Made by a program: the position numbers and the translations under genes. Positions 21,691 to 32,346 of a stretch of DNA of 64,000 nt are shown in pieces. Position 1 is the stretch's first letter. Each line of letters starts with the position of its first letter. Source of the stretch: Trichobilharzia regenti (Eukaryota; Platyhelminthes; Trematoda; Strigeidida; Schistosomatidae). The notes beneath the pieces are model-generated. The model did no database searches, was not told the DNA's origin, and was given only the letters and a program-made list of their open reading frames with translations. The stretch lies in contig OX235263.1 of assembly GCA_944472135.2 (NCBI GenBank), positions 84,972,721-85,036,720 on the forward strand, read 5' to 3'.

Positions 21691-22024
21691 TATGCATGTA
21701 TACATATCGATACAGGCTGATGAATTTCTCTTCAATTTAAAAGTTAACAATAAAGCAATAAAATATAGAAATCAAAAAGAGAAAACAACGGTTTCCAAAA
21801 ACAGGAAATTAAACAAGAACATAAAAAACAAATAAATAAATATATATGTACATATATTTTTCAAGTGTATAGAAGAATTGATTCCCGTCTTACTAAACAC
21901 CATAGTAACAATACTATATATCTACCTAATAATATATGAAGATACTGCTTTTATAATGATTGGCTAATAAAACTACTTGACTTTCACTATCAATGGATGA
22001 CTACTACTCACTGTGAGATCAAAT
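21691..22024. other. AT-rich spacer, no feature recognised
   Basis: A-rich with short tandem AAAT patches. Confidence 0.4.
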
Positions 22025-22440
22025 CTCGAAAACTCTACCTATCTTAGAGGTTAATTTATGAATGGTGACTAGTAGTGGAATCCAGGAGAACGCCCATTTC
22101 GTCCTATTTGGGACTCGTCAGCCAGTGAATGTATCTGCATTCCCCAGTCAGTGAGTGATAACGTTCACACCGAGGCTCGAACCCCGTTCCCGTAGTTTCA
22201 AACGCCAACCAAAGCGTTACCCACTAGACCACTTGGGCCACGAGAGCCACTGCCTCTTGTGCAACGAGTTATATTAATTATTTTATTCAATTTTAGATTC
22301 CCCCATCGATTGATTGGACCGAAGTGCTCGGTGTCAGGTTGACATGTCTGTTGGCTTCTTGTGCAGATGCTTCGACGATGACTGGTGCACAGGCAACTTT
22401 GGAATAGTAGTCTACTTTCATACAGTAGTATTATGTGGTG
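22025..22440 (-). mobile_element. Sm-alpha-type SINE with hammerhead ribozyme
   Basis: Minus-strand element. It opens near 22440, contains CATCGTCGAAGCATCTGCAC and GACACCGAGCACTTCGG, then a tRNA-like promoter with CCCAAGTGGTCTAGTGGG (box A, near 22216-22233) and GGGTTCGAGCCTCGG (box B, near 22172-22186), then the hammerhead at about 22065-22140. This arrangement (Pol III promoter followed by a hammerhead) is the known layout of schistosome Sm-alpha repeats. It is the most complete copy in the window. Confidence 0.85.
22065..22140 (-). ncRNA. Hammerhead ribozyme motif (Sm-alpha type)
   Basis: Minus-strand core CTGACGA (22115-22121), stem II GTCC/GGAC with a six-base loop (22101-22114) and GAAA (22097-22100) are all present and correctly spaced. 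Downstream TCCTGGATTCCACTAC matches the substrate side. Stem I looks impaired (ACTGG where CCAG would pair with CTGG), and the cleavage triplet GTC reads GTT with an insertion, so self-cleavage is doubtful. Confidence 0.75.
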
Positions 22441-22714
22441 CATAAATCCATATACTACTGATTAACTGAGATGAGTAGTTGTATACCGCCTCATATCAAC
22501 ACCAGTGTAGTACCCGCCAACCAACTAGGTCGAAGTCATCCAAACATCGGAGAGCCGTTTTCGTTCGTTTTGGGACTGTGCTCACCGGTGGGGGTGTATC
22601 CGGTTCAACTGAGTTCAGACAGAGCCTGAATCCGTTCAAATAGCCTTTCATTCTGGTTGATGTGAGTGGTATACCAACTACTCATCTGAATCAATTAGTA
22701 GTATGGATTTATGC
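22440..22714. mobile_element. MITE-like element with about 60-bp terminal inverted repeats
   Basis: The left arm 22440-22500 and right arm 22656-22714 are imperfect reverse complements: GCATAAATCCAT/ATGGATTTATGC at the tips and GATGAGTAGTTG.TATACC against its complement further in. The 155-bp centre has no coding frame. I could not define a target duplication. The left tip overlaps the start of the Sm-alpha copy, so one may have inserted next to or into the other. Confidence 0.65.
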
Positions 22715-23755
22715 TTGGCGTCTTGATTACACCATTTATGGTAGGTAACCAAGCTGATTACATGGTGTGATCAGAATACTTTCAGACTCCATAGGGAAAC
22801 TGTGGTCAGATTTCACTCATCGAACGGTGGAAATTGTGAATGAGAGTTGTACATATAACGCCTAAAAGATCTGTGTTCCAGGAAATTGTGAAATCCAAGC
22901 ACATATGTTATGTGACATAATTACAATTTGATAAATTAAACAATGTTTGGAGTAAAATAAATAAAAGAATTCTGTACATAAGCACAACACACTAACACAG
23001 GACATACACCAACATACTCTACGATATACGGTTCTGTGTTTGTGTGTGTGTGTGAACTGTAACAACCTCAATCAATTAATTAGTGTAAGGAACAGAGTTC
23101 CTCACCTTCTTTCTCTTTCTCTCTCACCTCCCCTAAACACACTTCATAAATTGCTTGTATATATTATTAATTGTGTAGTGTGTGTGTGTATCGATAATTT
23201 TTTTCACATCAATTTTATTTTCTTCATTAATTAATTAATTGATTAATTATTTAATTAAACTAAATCAAATAATTAATTAACTAATCCAGATTTTGGAAAA
23301 TTATGTAGTTGGTTGGTTGTTAGTATTTATAGGAATTAAAAGATTTTTTGCTTAGTTGGCTTCATTTTATGTACATTAAACACATTGAACATAGGGAGGA
23401 TTGTTTAAATCTCAGCGGTACATATATATGTATTGATTTATATTTTATTATTTTAAGATTAGATAGATATATACGTCTAACTGCCTTGATTTAATAAGAA
23501 GACATATGGTGTGATCAGAACATTTCTTTGTTATTGTATATCACTGACTTATACAGACATTTATTAAGTGGAGTAGCTAGCAGCTAATTAGCCTAGGGTA
23601 CCAATCAGTAGGTGTGCTTGGTTCGAGTCCTACCCCACCCACCTACTTTGAGCTTACGCAATTGGGATAGTATCATTAACTCGCACATCATATAATATAC
23701 ATGACTTTTGACCTGATATATGTGAAAGAGTTAGGGGTGGCCTGACAAAATAAAA
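22715..23755. other. Unassigned AT-rich DNA, one tRNA-like repeat
   Basis: Contains TTAATTAA-type palindromic repeats at about 23225-23285 and (GT)n at 23037-23053. A plus-strand tRNA-like head lies near 23590-23650 (GGTTCGAGTCCTACCCC box B). No gene recognised. Confidence 0.4.
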
Positions 23756-23757
23756 CA

Positions 23758-24090
23758 AAACACATGGTATCAATGCATAAAATCCTCCATTGTTGGTTTA
23801 AGCCATATAGGCAAGTGTACTGTTCTAGTTGGGGTTCACGAAACGCTAATAATAAATAAGTTGCAGCTTTTTGCTAATACAGCTGAAAAACCGTTCACAA
23901 TAGCGCAAATGTATGATATTCACTCTTTTTTAATCTTCAATACATCGATTAAATCATCAAATTTTCTCATGTAATTATTCTTTCTCTTCTATATTTTTCT
24001 TTTACCCTACGTGCGTGTATGGAATATGGAATGTAGTAACTTTTGTACTGCAGTACTTCTGTATGAAGTTCTCCCACTGAAAGTCACCTG
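23758..24090 (+). mobile_element. RTE-B 3' end, degenerate
   Basis: Begins with the ACATGGTATCAATGCATAAA block and ends with the tail GTAACTTTTGTACTGCAGTA, in the same order as other plus-strand copies. No frame survives. Confidence 0.55.
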
Positions 24091-24179
24091 AGTAGCAGCT
24101 AACTAACTCACTAACGAACTAACTAGCACTTTAAAAGTTGGTTTTAAGGGGGGGGGGTATTTGTTTCAAGGTTCCATCA

Positions 24180-24430
24180 CGGATTTACATCAGTTGGAAA
24201 ATCATTAAAAACCGGAGAGTACTGAATAGTTGTTTTGTCCAAATTTGGCACTCTTAATTAGTATGTGCATCCAGTGGCTGAATGGCCAACGAGCTCATCT
24301 TGTAACCATAAGATTCTGGGTGCGTATTGCAGTAGAGTCGCCAACCAAGATGATGATACAACTGTCCAGTACTCCCTGGTTCTCAGTGGGGCTAAACCTG
24401 TAATTAACCTTCTAGACGAAATCTTCAATG
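24180..24430 (+). repeat. tRNA-derived SINE, family 1, degenerate
   Basis: CAGTGGCTGAATGGCCAACG (24271-24290) and TAACCATAAGATTCTGGGT box B remnant, then CTCCCTGGTTCTCAGTGG body. A minus-strand tail piece precedes it at about 24195-24255. Confidence 0.6.
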
Positions 24431-25540
24431 TCAAAAGTGCAAACGCTTATTTCAACGTAGGAAAACAAGACAGTTATTACTAACAGTACTGAAGACAAAT
24501 TAAACAGATCACGATGTGTGGCGTGTGCTACTGACACGATTTATCAGTAGTATATTAAAAGACGGTCGTCGGCATAAAAAAATATAAAATAGCGAGTAAA
24601 TATAGATTCGACGTCAAAGACAGTAAGTGAACAACCGATACTGTAGTAAAACGTGTCAGACACGAAAAGGAAACAAAGGAACACAGTGTGAAGGGCAGAA
24701 GTAGCAAAACACGGAGGTTCTGTGCAAACAACGACTTTTAGATAAGGTGTACATAATTTCCCTACATATACAGATACCAAATTCCAAATAAATATTCCGT
24801 TACCAAGTCTCTTATTTTCTACCGTTACTCCAGGATACTGACTATGGTAGAAGAAAGTTTTACAAATGAAAGTCAAGACAAAATTAATGTATATTTTATA
24901 CAACCGAAATGACTCAAGGATACCGTCTCTTCCTGCACCGCAGGGTGAGACGGTTTGGAGTCTCCGAAGGTGTAAATACGCCTTGCTGGCAAGTGGAATT
25001 AAATATTAAACCTGTGCCAAGCACTTTCCAACCATTACCGTTATCCATCAAATGATGGATTAGTGTTTCATTCTAATTTCCAAACTCTTCAGAAATGTGA
25101 TAAAATACCTTCGTGAAGAAATCCCGTCTAACCTAGGAGACCAGTCGAATTCCCAAGCAAATGCATAAGCATTCTGTAAATGAATGTGAACATTGAACGT
25201 TGGTTCATTGACCTTGGTCGCCATCGGCGGGCAACTCGAAGGCGTGAATGATTCAATCATGTACAAGTTGGAAGAAGACGAAAGAATACGAATAAAAACT
25301 TTGTATCAATTTCGATTTTAATTGCCGAACAATACAAGTTATTGCAAGTACTGGTGTTTTGGAGTTAAAGTCGATAATCGGTGATAGTAATTATCGATTC
25401 GGAGCGTCTTCGCAAATAATAGAAACTTAGGGTTAAGTTCCTTGACAATTCTTTAGTGAAACGCGTTAGAATCCAGTCCGTCAATGATTATTATTATTAT
25501 TCTCTGACCTAACTTTTAAACAACTTCATATTAATTAGTT
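24431..25540. other. Unassigned; contains a perfect double-stem hairpin
   Basis: No recognised gene. ACCGTCTC (24922-24929) pairs with GAGACGGT (24947-24954), and inner CCTG pairs with CAGG (24932-24935, 24941-24944). The minus frames at 24544-24903 and 25060-25266 are unrecognised. Confidence 0.35.
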
Positions 25541-25544
25541 ATTA

Positions 25545-25760
25545 GTTAGAGAACCACTGAAAACCAGCACTGGAATACTGGACAGTTATTTCATCCTAGT
25601 TCGCCAATTATCAGCAGTGAGCATCCACTAGAGTTGAAACTCAGAACCTTCGGGTTACAAAGCAAATTCGTAGACCATTCAGCAACAGGGACCAGAATCA
25701 ATAGACCATGAATTCTAACTCCTATCAATTCATGATTTTAGTGAGACTGGTAGCAACCAA
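25545..25760 (-). repeat. tRNA-derived SINE, family 1
   Basis: Minus-strand copy. In plus orientation the tail ATTTCATCCTAGTTCGCC comes first, then the box B complement ACCTTCGGGTTACAAAG, then CGTAGACCATTCAGC (box A side) and AATTCTAACTCCTATC. Confidence 0.7.
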
Positions 25761-25999
25761 TATCATCTGTGGCGACCCAACTTGTTGGACACCCCGTGGT
25801 CACGACTTCTCACCAGTACTCCAGGCAATTTCGTCCTGTAGCTAAGTGAGCATTAGGGAGCATCACATTTAATATTTAAGAGTTAATTCTTAGGAATTTC
25901 ATTTGTTTCCCTGGCTTTCAATCATTCTCTAACCCATGTCAATCCGTGGTCAAACTTGAAACTTTAGATTACCTAATATTCCATATACCTACATACTTC

Positions 26000-26022
26000 A
26001 ATAATAATAATAATAATAATAA
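26000..26022. repeat. (AAT)n microsatellite
   Basis: Seven trinucleotide units; a second short (AAT)n lies at 26211-26229 at the other end of the adjacent SINE. Confidence 0.9.
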
Positions 26023-26029
26023 ACTGACA

Positions 26030-26210
26030 AAGGCCATTGAATTCCAGCCCAAGGGAATGAATGGTCAACCATCCTAGTAACCTGAAAGTACCCGGTTCGA
26101 TGGGTGTACACTGCTAAAGAGTTCCAAACTAGGACAAAACAACTTTCCAGTGCGGTCCTAGTTTTTAATAATCTATAACTGATGTTGGATAATAACGAGA
26201 TCCAAATTGA
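26030..26210 (+). repeat. tRNA-derived SINE, family 1
   Basis: GGGAATGAATGGTCAACC, TAACCTGAAAGTACCCGGTT (box B) and the AAACTAGGACAAAACAAC body. Bracketed by (AAT)n tracts. Confidence 0.7.
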
Positions 26211-26300
26211 AATAATAATAATAATAATACTGACAATAGTAATGTGAGAATACATAAATGATAAATCTACTGGGACAAACAAATGGAAAGAAGTACTTAC

Positions 26301-26475
26301 CACCGCCGCTTCCTCCTCCTGATGGTCCAATGATACTTGTCATATACTTTTGTGGTGTTGTGTCCTTTTTACTTAATAAATTTAATACATTCAATACAAC
26401 AGTTGGATTTTGTTGTTGTTCCCATTTTGTAATACCAGCCATTGTAAGCATATGAGACCATTCTGGTGGCATACC
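26301..26475 (-). CDS. pak: PAK exon: end of PBD and autoinhibitory segment
   Basis: Minus-strand exon of 175 bp. The acceptor AG lies at 26476-26477 and the donor GTAAGT at 26295-26300. It encodes GMPPEWSHMLTMAGITKW followed by EQQQNPTVVLNVLNLL, which matches the stretch right after the CRIB motif in group I p21-activated kinases (human PAK1: GMPEQWARLL...ITKSEQKKNP), and ends in a Gly/Ser-rich linker. This segment folds over the kinase domain and holds it inactive until Cdc42 or Rac binds. The exon starts in phase 0, joining GEFE of the upstream exon directly to GMPPEW, and ends in phase 1. Downstream kinase exons should lie at lower coordinates; I did not find them in this window, so they may be beyond base 1 or overlooked. 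Confidence 0.93.
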
Positions 26476-26799
26476 CTATTGTATATAGAAGGCAAGAAAT
26501 ACACACACATACCCAGTTAGAGAGAAAAATGAAATTACACACTTGACAGTGAGGCAAATATACATGGTGTGACGACGGCTGATGATAATACTGCCTACCA
26601 GATTTACAACCAAAACATTTTGGTCAAGCAAAGTGGCGGTTTCAATTCATCAGCATTCATTCATTCATTGATTAGTGGAACCACACAGTGTTAAACGGAT
26701 GACACACCTACCAGGAAGCTGTGTGATACTATATATGCTACTGTGGATTGATTGAGGCGAGTGTTCCTCACGAAAAAGAAAGGCAGAATGCGAATGTCT

Positions 26800-27025
26800 G
26801 GTAATAACAACCGGAGTGGTGGGCATCGAGGTGTACCAAGGGGAACTAGAGAACCCTGGTTACAAAACTATGGTGTACATGGGCTATAGAATCCAAACAG
26901 GTTAAATGGTGTGTGAACTTGTTCCAGTCATGGGAAACCATGGAAACGCAATTCCTCACTCTGCTCGTCTATCTTTTGGATCAGACTTCAAAAGTCGAAG
27001 GCTCGGGGTGTGGCAAAAGCTTTAA
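26800..27025 (+). repeat. Unclassified dispersed repeat, copy 2
   Basis: Similar to 20570-20790 in DNA and in the conceptual frame: VGIEVYQGELENPGY, VYMGYRI and FGSDFKS. One internal stop, so not functional. Confidence 0.5.
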
Positions 27026-27044
27026 GGAGACCAGTCAATAGTTG

Positions 27045-27190
27045 TGGCTCCTTTTGTCTTATATTTCTGTTTACTGTCTCTATTATGCACTTCTTCTACT
27101 TTCTTCTCTTGCTTTGTGGGCTACAAGGAGGGAGTGTAGCGACTTGAACTGCTGCACATCGGTGCAAAGTTCCCTGTCGAAAACAGACAG
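27045..27190 (+). mobile_element. RTE-B 3' tail
   Basis: Clean copy of the family terminus: CTTTCTTCTCTTGCTTTGTG, GGAGGGAGTGTAGCGACTTG and TGCACATCGGTGCAAAG, ending CGAAAACAGACAG. No coding sequence. Confidence 0.75.
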
Positions 27191-27289
27191 ATAATCTCCT
27201 TTTAAGGAAAGTAAAAGTATAAGGACATGGAGCTTCCTCACCATGTTTAAGGTTGACAATGTTCCGGTAGACTGCAAATAAGATGAGAA

Positions 27290-28781
27290 GGTATGGTGTA
27301 AAAGTGCCAAGAACCTGTGAACTCTTCAAATTATTGACTGAAGTTTTAATAATCCACTACAGTCTAGAGGAGGAAGAACATGAGCGCACTAAGGGTGTGA
27401 TTAATATGATGCCACAAACAACACCAAAAGCTCTTATGCAGTTGGAACCAATCGCCTCCAGGATAATGACAGAAAGATTCAACTCAAGAAAAAGAAAAAT
27501 TACAATTATACAGAGCTACTCACTCAACAAGAGAAGAGAAACTTTTACAGACAACTGCAAGCTGTAATGGACAAGACCCAAGTCAAGCGGCAGAAATAAA
27601 AAATTCCAGAGGATGATATGAACTTCAAACTGAAAACATACAACACAGGAAACGAAATCATCATTGATCGAGAGGCTCTCTGTGAAAAGAATGAGAACAA
27701 AGAACTCTTTGCAGACTTCTGAGCATTTCATGGTTGCAGACAGGCAGTGGGTACACAAGGTGACATGATTTTCACCAGATGCACATATCAAAATTCAGGT
27801 AAACTTCATGTCAATTTCAGAAAAGTGGGGAAACAACCTACCAGACACAAAATTGAGAAGAGTAGCAGATGTAGGCTTACACCACTGCCTATTGGAAGGA
27901 ACATTCAAGGTTAAGTTAAAGGGCTCCAAAGAGGCTGGAGATAGACAATCCAAGATCCGCATTCTGGAACTGAAGTACTACGCTACAAAGGACACCTTCA
28001 CTGAAATCATTAAGAAAACGTCAGAGACATTAAACAACATCATCGAGCAAGTTTGAGTGGAAGAATGCCGGAACTCTTTGAAAGAGACATGGAACGAATC
28101 CTGTGTATATATATTAGGCAAAAAGGGAAGGGAAGACAAGGAATGACTCACTATGAACATCTAGGAGCTGAAAGAAGAGAGGAAAGTGGCGAGATAGAAG
28201 ATACACCAGCGCAGAGATGAAAAACGAAAAAAGCTTAGTAAAAAATACAGCGCACCAAACAAAGGAGTAGAGAAGACTGATAATGAAGACAAAGGACACT
28301 TTTATGACATACTTTCAACTTGACTAGAAGAGGCCGAGACACTCTAGAGCACTATGTCGAAGAGCCTGGCAGCTATGGTAAGGAGACCGACATAGATGAA
28401 ACCAGTGAGACAGTGAAGAAAGCCAAATTATTAAATAGGTGGGACAGAGGAAACAATGCGCTGATCACTTCAAAGGACTCGACAATAGGCTAGAAATAAC
28501 ACCAGCAAATACATGACTGAATGTGAACACACTCCCCTCCCCAAGACAAAATCTCAAGTCATGAAGGCCATAGAGTTACTGGAAGTCAGTGAAGCAGCAA
28601 GACCGATATAATCTCCCCAGAGGCGTCAGCTGACAAGCTTACGATACCCCTGCAGGCGTGGAAGAAAGGAAAGGAAGGGGAAAGACTACCTTGCCAAGCT
28701 ACTAACGAAGGGAGGCTTATGGTTACGCAACGAGTGGCCTGGAATCAATCATGCTCATGTCCACCCGATGAAGAATATTCA
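27290..28781 (+). mobile_element. RTE-A copy, 5' portion (endonuclease to RT start), degenerate
   Basis: Conceptual fragments match the AP endonuclease end (RIMTERFNSRKRKITIIQSY at about 27457-27520), the ENKELFADF region (near 27690-27720), the linker (KYYATKDTFTEIIKKTSETL, near 27972-28031) and the RT start (AIELLEVSEAARPI at about 28568-28610). Stops and frameshifts are frequent. It breaks at 28781, where the Penelope-like element is inserted, and resumes at 32898. It is antisense to PAK. Confidence 0.8.
28771..28781. repeat. Target-site duplication, left (Penelope-like element)
   Basis: AAGAATATTCA is repeated exactly at 32898-32908. Confidence 0.85.
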
Positions 28782-28805
28782 TGCATTTATTCCCCTTGAT
28801 AAATT

Positions 28806-29597
28806 TGAATAAAGCGAGAACAACATTGATTTGTGCAGAATAACATGGTACCATCATTTATTTCGTTGGCTTCTCGTCAGCTGCTTACAGCCTAAATAAA
28901 TTTTCAGGTTTAAGTACAGAAACGTTTTAACGTACTTGCAAATTTTACATGTTGACAGAAAGTTTCACAACTAGTAAACAGTGCTCAGAAAATTGCGCTT
29001 ATATAGTTTTTACACAGGCAGTTCAAGTTAAAAAATAACAAATAAATGTATGTATATAATGGTAAGGGATGTGCGTTGGATGCATAGTGACTAATAAGTT
29101 AGGCAACAATGTACTGAGTTGAACTCAAATCATAGAAACAAGAGACAAACAAAATTACAGATTATAAAAGGAGGGTGAGGTTAAAGACAAAATTACACAA
29201 TCAGATGAGAGATGCAAAGTGACTAATAAGTTAGGTAACAATGTACTGAGTTGAACTCAAATCATAGAAACAAGAGACAAGCAAAATTATAAAAGAGGGT
29301 GAGGTTAAATAAAGACAAAGATTACGCAATCAGATGGGAGAAAAAAGACATCCAGTTACCAAGGCAAGGAAAGACTAATAACTGATTCTTTCTGAACACA
29401 TAGATCTGGTTTCAAGCGTTTTATAGAAATTGCTTCGGCAAACTTGAGGAGAATGGAGCTCCTTTGTCTATTGATAATTTTGAAGGATTTCTCGATTTCC
29501 ACCTCATGACCCGTGTCGAGGAGATGTCTGGTAATAGCGCTGCTATAAGAATTTGTTCCCTTGAGACGTAGGCTTTTCGGCACATGTTCAGAAAATC
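28806..29597 (-). repeat. 792-bp inverted repeat, left arm
   Basis: Reverse complement of 32105-32896, same length, nearly identical; by eye I see only two substitutions (near 29032 and near 29104). It holds the last about 80 codons of the GIY-YIG region plus the 3' UTR. Confidence 0.95.
29082..29341. repeat. Tandem duplication inside the Penelope-like 3' UTR (period about 132 bp)
   Basis: GTGACTAATAAGTTAGG starts at 29087 and again at 29219. Each unit ends CAATCAGATG(A/G)GAGA. The same pair appears in reverse in the right arm (about 32361-32620). Confidence 0.85.
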
Positions 29598-29599
29598 AG

Positions 29600-30007
<408 letters not shown>

Positions 30008-30117
30008 TCAAGTCACTGGATCGCTTGGTGACAATTCGTTGCAGAATATCCAGAGAAGTTACACGAATAAAGTTTTACAATGAATGCTTGCAGTCCCACT
30101 GCTTTCCTCGGCATCTC

Positions 30118-32346
30118 ATGAAGTCACTCCGTAGTTGCAAATTGCCACCCTCTCTCAAAAACCTCCGACGCATTACGAAATCGCATATTGAATCAACAGA
30201 ATCTCTGATTGCAAAATTGAGAAATGAAGCCAGATCCTTTGACGGTGTCGTCAATAGTTTGAACATAGTTTGCCGGATCAAATTCATCAATTTCATTCAA
30301 GAGCTTCAACAGAAAACCTGTGAAAATTTTTATAAAACCCTGACGAAATCCCTGACAAAGGAAAAAATATATGAAGTCTTCCCAGAAAATCCTGAGGATT
30401 TTGTATATAATCTGTCGAGTGTGAATTTAAGCCGCATAGAAATGGAAGTGCTTTCCCTCGGATTTAACTTCCATATCCCGAATAGCTTTGTCAATAGAAC
30501 CGACGTCACAGCTCAATTCGAAAACCTATTCTATCAGCTGAATGATCTTACTCCAGTTGATGAAGACAAGAAGAGCTGGTTCAAATCTAAGCTGGTCGAC
30601 GTTGCAAATCAATACCTCATCTCACCAACGTCATATTCAAAAGTCCTCTCTGAAGAACATCAAAAAGCATTGAAAGCTCTTAGAAATAATGACAAAATTG
30701 TCATACTGCGACCTGACAAAGGCTCAGGAGTGGTAGTGATGGATAAAGATGACTACGTCGCAAGGATGAAAACTGTGCTCAGTGATCCGTTGAGGTTCAA
30801 AGTCGACGACTGCCAGAAAGACAAGACAGATGCAACCGAAAAACGCATCACAAACGTATTGAGAGATCTTCTAAAGAAGAAATTGATTGACAACAACACG
30901 TACAATGAATTGAAACCCCGAGGGTCCCGCTTGCCATATATGTATGGCCTTCCAAAGACACACAAGAAAGAAGTCCCTCTGAGACCTATACTTTCGATGA
31001 TCAACTCTCCCCAACATAAGGTTGCCCGTTGGCTCGCGGAGAAGTTGGAACCCATTCGCCAAAGGCTGGCCGCGCACACCATAAAGGACTCATTTCATTT
31101 TGCTGAAAGCGTGAATCACATGAACGTTTCAAATAAGTTCATGGCTTCATTTGATGCAACCTCCTTGTTCACAATGATCCCAATCAATGAAACCATTGAA
31201 ATCATTTGTCAACAGTCTGATCTTCTCCCACTACCAGAGCCGGAATTCAAACGCCTACTGCTGATGTGTACCATGGATGTACAATTCCAGTTTGACAACA
31301 CTCTTTACCGACAAATAGATGGTGTAGCTATGGGCAGTCCACTTAGCCCTGTTTTAGCAGATATCTTTATGTCAAACCTTGAGAAAACAAAGCTGAAGCA
31401 TGCAATTGATCAAACAACTTCCTATTGTCGATATGTCGATGACACATTTGTAGTATGCAACAATGAAAGTCATGCCTCCTACCTACTCAGACTATTCAAC
31501 AACGCACATACAAATATTGTATTTACTATGGAACATGAAAATGATGGACAGTTCCATTTCCTTGACGTCGCCATAAAACGCCTAGAAGATGGTAGCCTCC
31601 AGAGGTCAATCTACCGAAAGCCCACATGGAATGGACAATACTTACATTTTAATAGTTTTTGTCCAAATAGCTATAAACGAGCACTAGTCAAGACTCTGTA
31701 CTATAGAGCGAGGAGAATATGCTCTGCAGAGAAACTAGAGGAAGAATTCACGAATCTCGAAAAGGTGCTGAAAAACAACGGCTATACTCAAAAATTCATT
31801 AACAAATATGGAAGATGTGAAGGCCCAAATACCAAACAAATCACAGTCGAAAAAAAGCCTGTCTTCATTCAACTAGACTTTAAAGGTGAAGACATTGCAG
31901 AAATGGTCAACAGAAGACTGAGGACGTCACTAGCCAGAGCCTATCCTGCAGCTAAGTTGGTTCCCGTCCACCGAACAACATGCTCTTTGGTGCAGTCAAA
32001 AGTCGATAGATACCCTTCTCATGTTAACTCCAACTGTGTATACAAATTTACGTGTATCTGCGGGAGCAGTTACATTGGGAGAACAGAAAGAAGGGCACAC
32101 CTCCGATTTTCTGAACATGTGCCGAAAAGCCTACGTCTCAAGGGAACAAATTCTTATAGCAGCGCTATTACCAGACATCTCCTCGACACGGGTCATGAGG
32201 TGGAAATCGAGAAATCCTTCAAAATTATCAATAGACAAAGGAGCTCCATTCTCCTCAAGTTTGCCGAAGCAATTTCTATAAAACGCTTGAAACCAGATCT
32301 ATGTGTTCAGAAAGAATCAGTTATTAGTCTTTCCTTGCCTTGGTAA
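30118..32346 (+). CDS. Penelope-like reverse transcriptase with GIY-YIG endonuclease (742 aa from first ATG after the A tract)
   Basis: The frame is open from the poly(A) onward; 30118 is the first in-frame ATG after it, so the true N terminus is uncertain and may have been lost. RT motifs in order: RPDKGSGVVVMD, YGLPKTHKKEVPLRPI, SFDATSLF with catalytic D346, DGVAMGSPLSPVLADIFM, and YVDD at 439-442. After the thumb comes the C-terminal GIY-YIG nuclease: CVYKF (640-644), YIGR (652-655) and the R/H region LRFSEH, then a conserved tail ending SLPW. The RT copies element RNA; the GIY-YIG nuclease nicks the target to prime synthesis. No stop or frameshift is present, and all catalytic motifs appear intact, so this copy may encode an active enzyme. 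Confidence 0.93.
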   Translation: MKSLRSCKLPPSLKNLRRITKSHIESTESLIAKLRNEARSFDGVVNSLNIVCRIKFINFIQELQQKTCENFYKTLTKSLTKEKIYEVFPENPEDFVYNLSSVNLSRIEMEVLSLGFNFHIPNSFVNRTDVTAQFENLFYQLNDLTPVDEDKKSWFKSKLVDVANQYLISPTSYSKVLSEEHQKALKALRNNDKIVILRPDKGSGVVVMDKDDYVARMKTVLSDPLRFKVDDCQKDKTDATEKRITNVLRDLLKKKLIDNNTYNELKPRGSRLPYMYGLPKTHKKEVPLRPILSMINSPQHKVARWLAEKLEPIRQRLAAHTIKDSFHFAESVNHMNVSNKFMASFDATSLFTMIPINETIEIICQQSDLLPLPEPEFKRLLLMCTMDVQFQFDNTLYRQIDGVAMGSPLSPVLADIFMSNLEKTKLKHAIDQTTSYCRYVDDTFVVCNNESHASYLLRLFNNAHTNIVFTMEHENDGQFHFLDVAIKRLEDGSLQRSIYRKPTWNGQYLHFNSFCPNSYKRALVKTLYYRARRICSAEKLEEEFTNLEKVLKNNGYTQKFINKYGRCEGPNTKQITVEKKPVFIQLDFKGEDIAEMVNRRLRTSLARAYPAAKLVPVHRTTCSLVQSKVDRYPSHVNSNCVYKFTCICGSSYIGRTERRAHLRFSEHVPKSLRLKGTNSYSSAITRHLLDTGHEVEIEKSFKIINRQRSSILLKFAEAISIKRLKPDLCVQKESVISLSLPW

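Noticed and set aside
25800..25870. Another hammerhead remnant (CAGGCAATTTCGTCCTGTAG on the plus strand)
   Set aside because: Only about 15 bases resemble the consensus and the core is missing; too weak to call.
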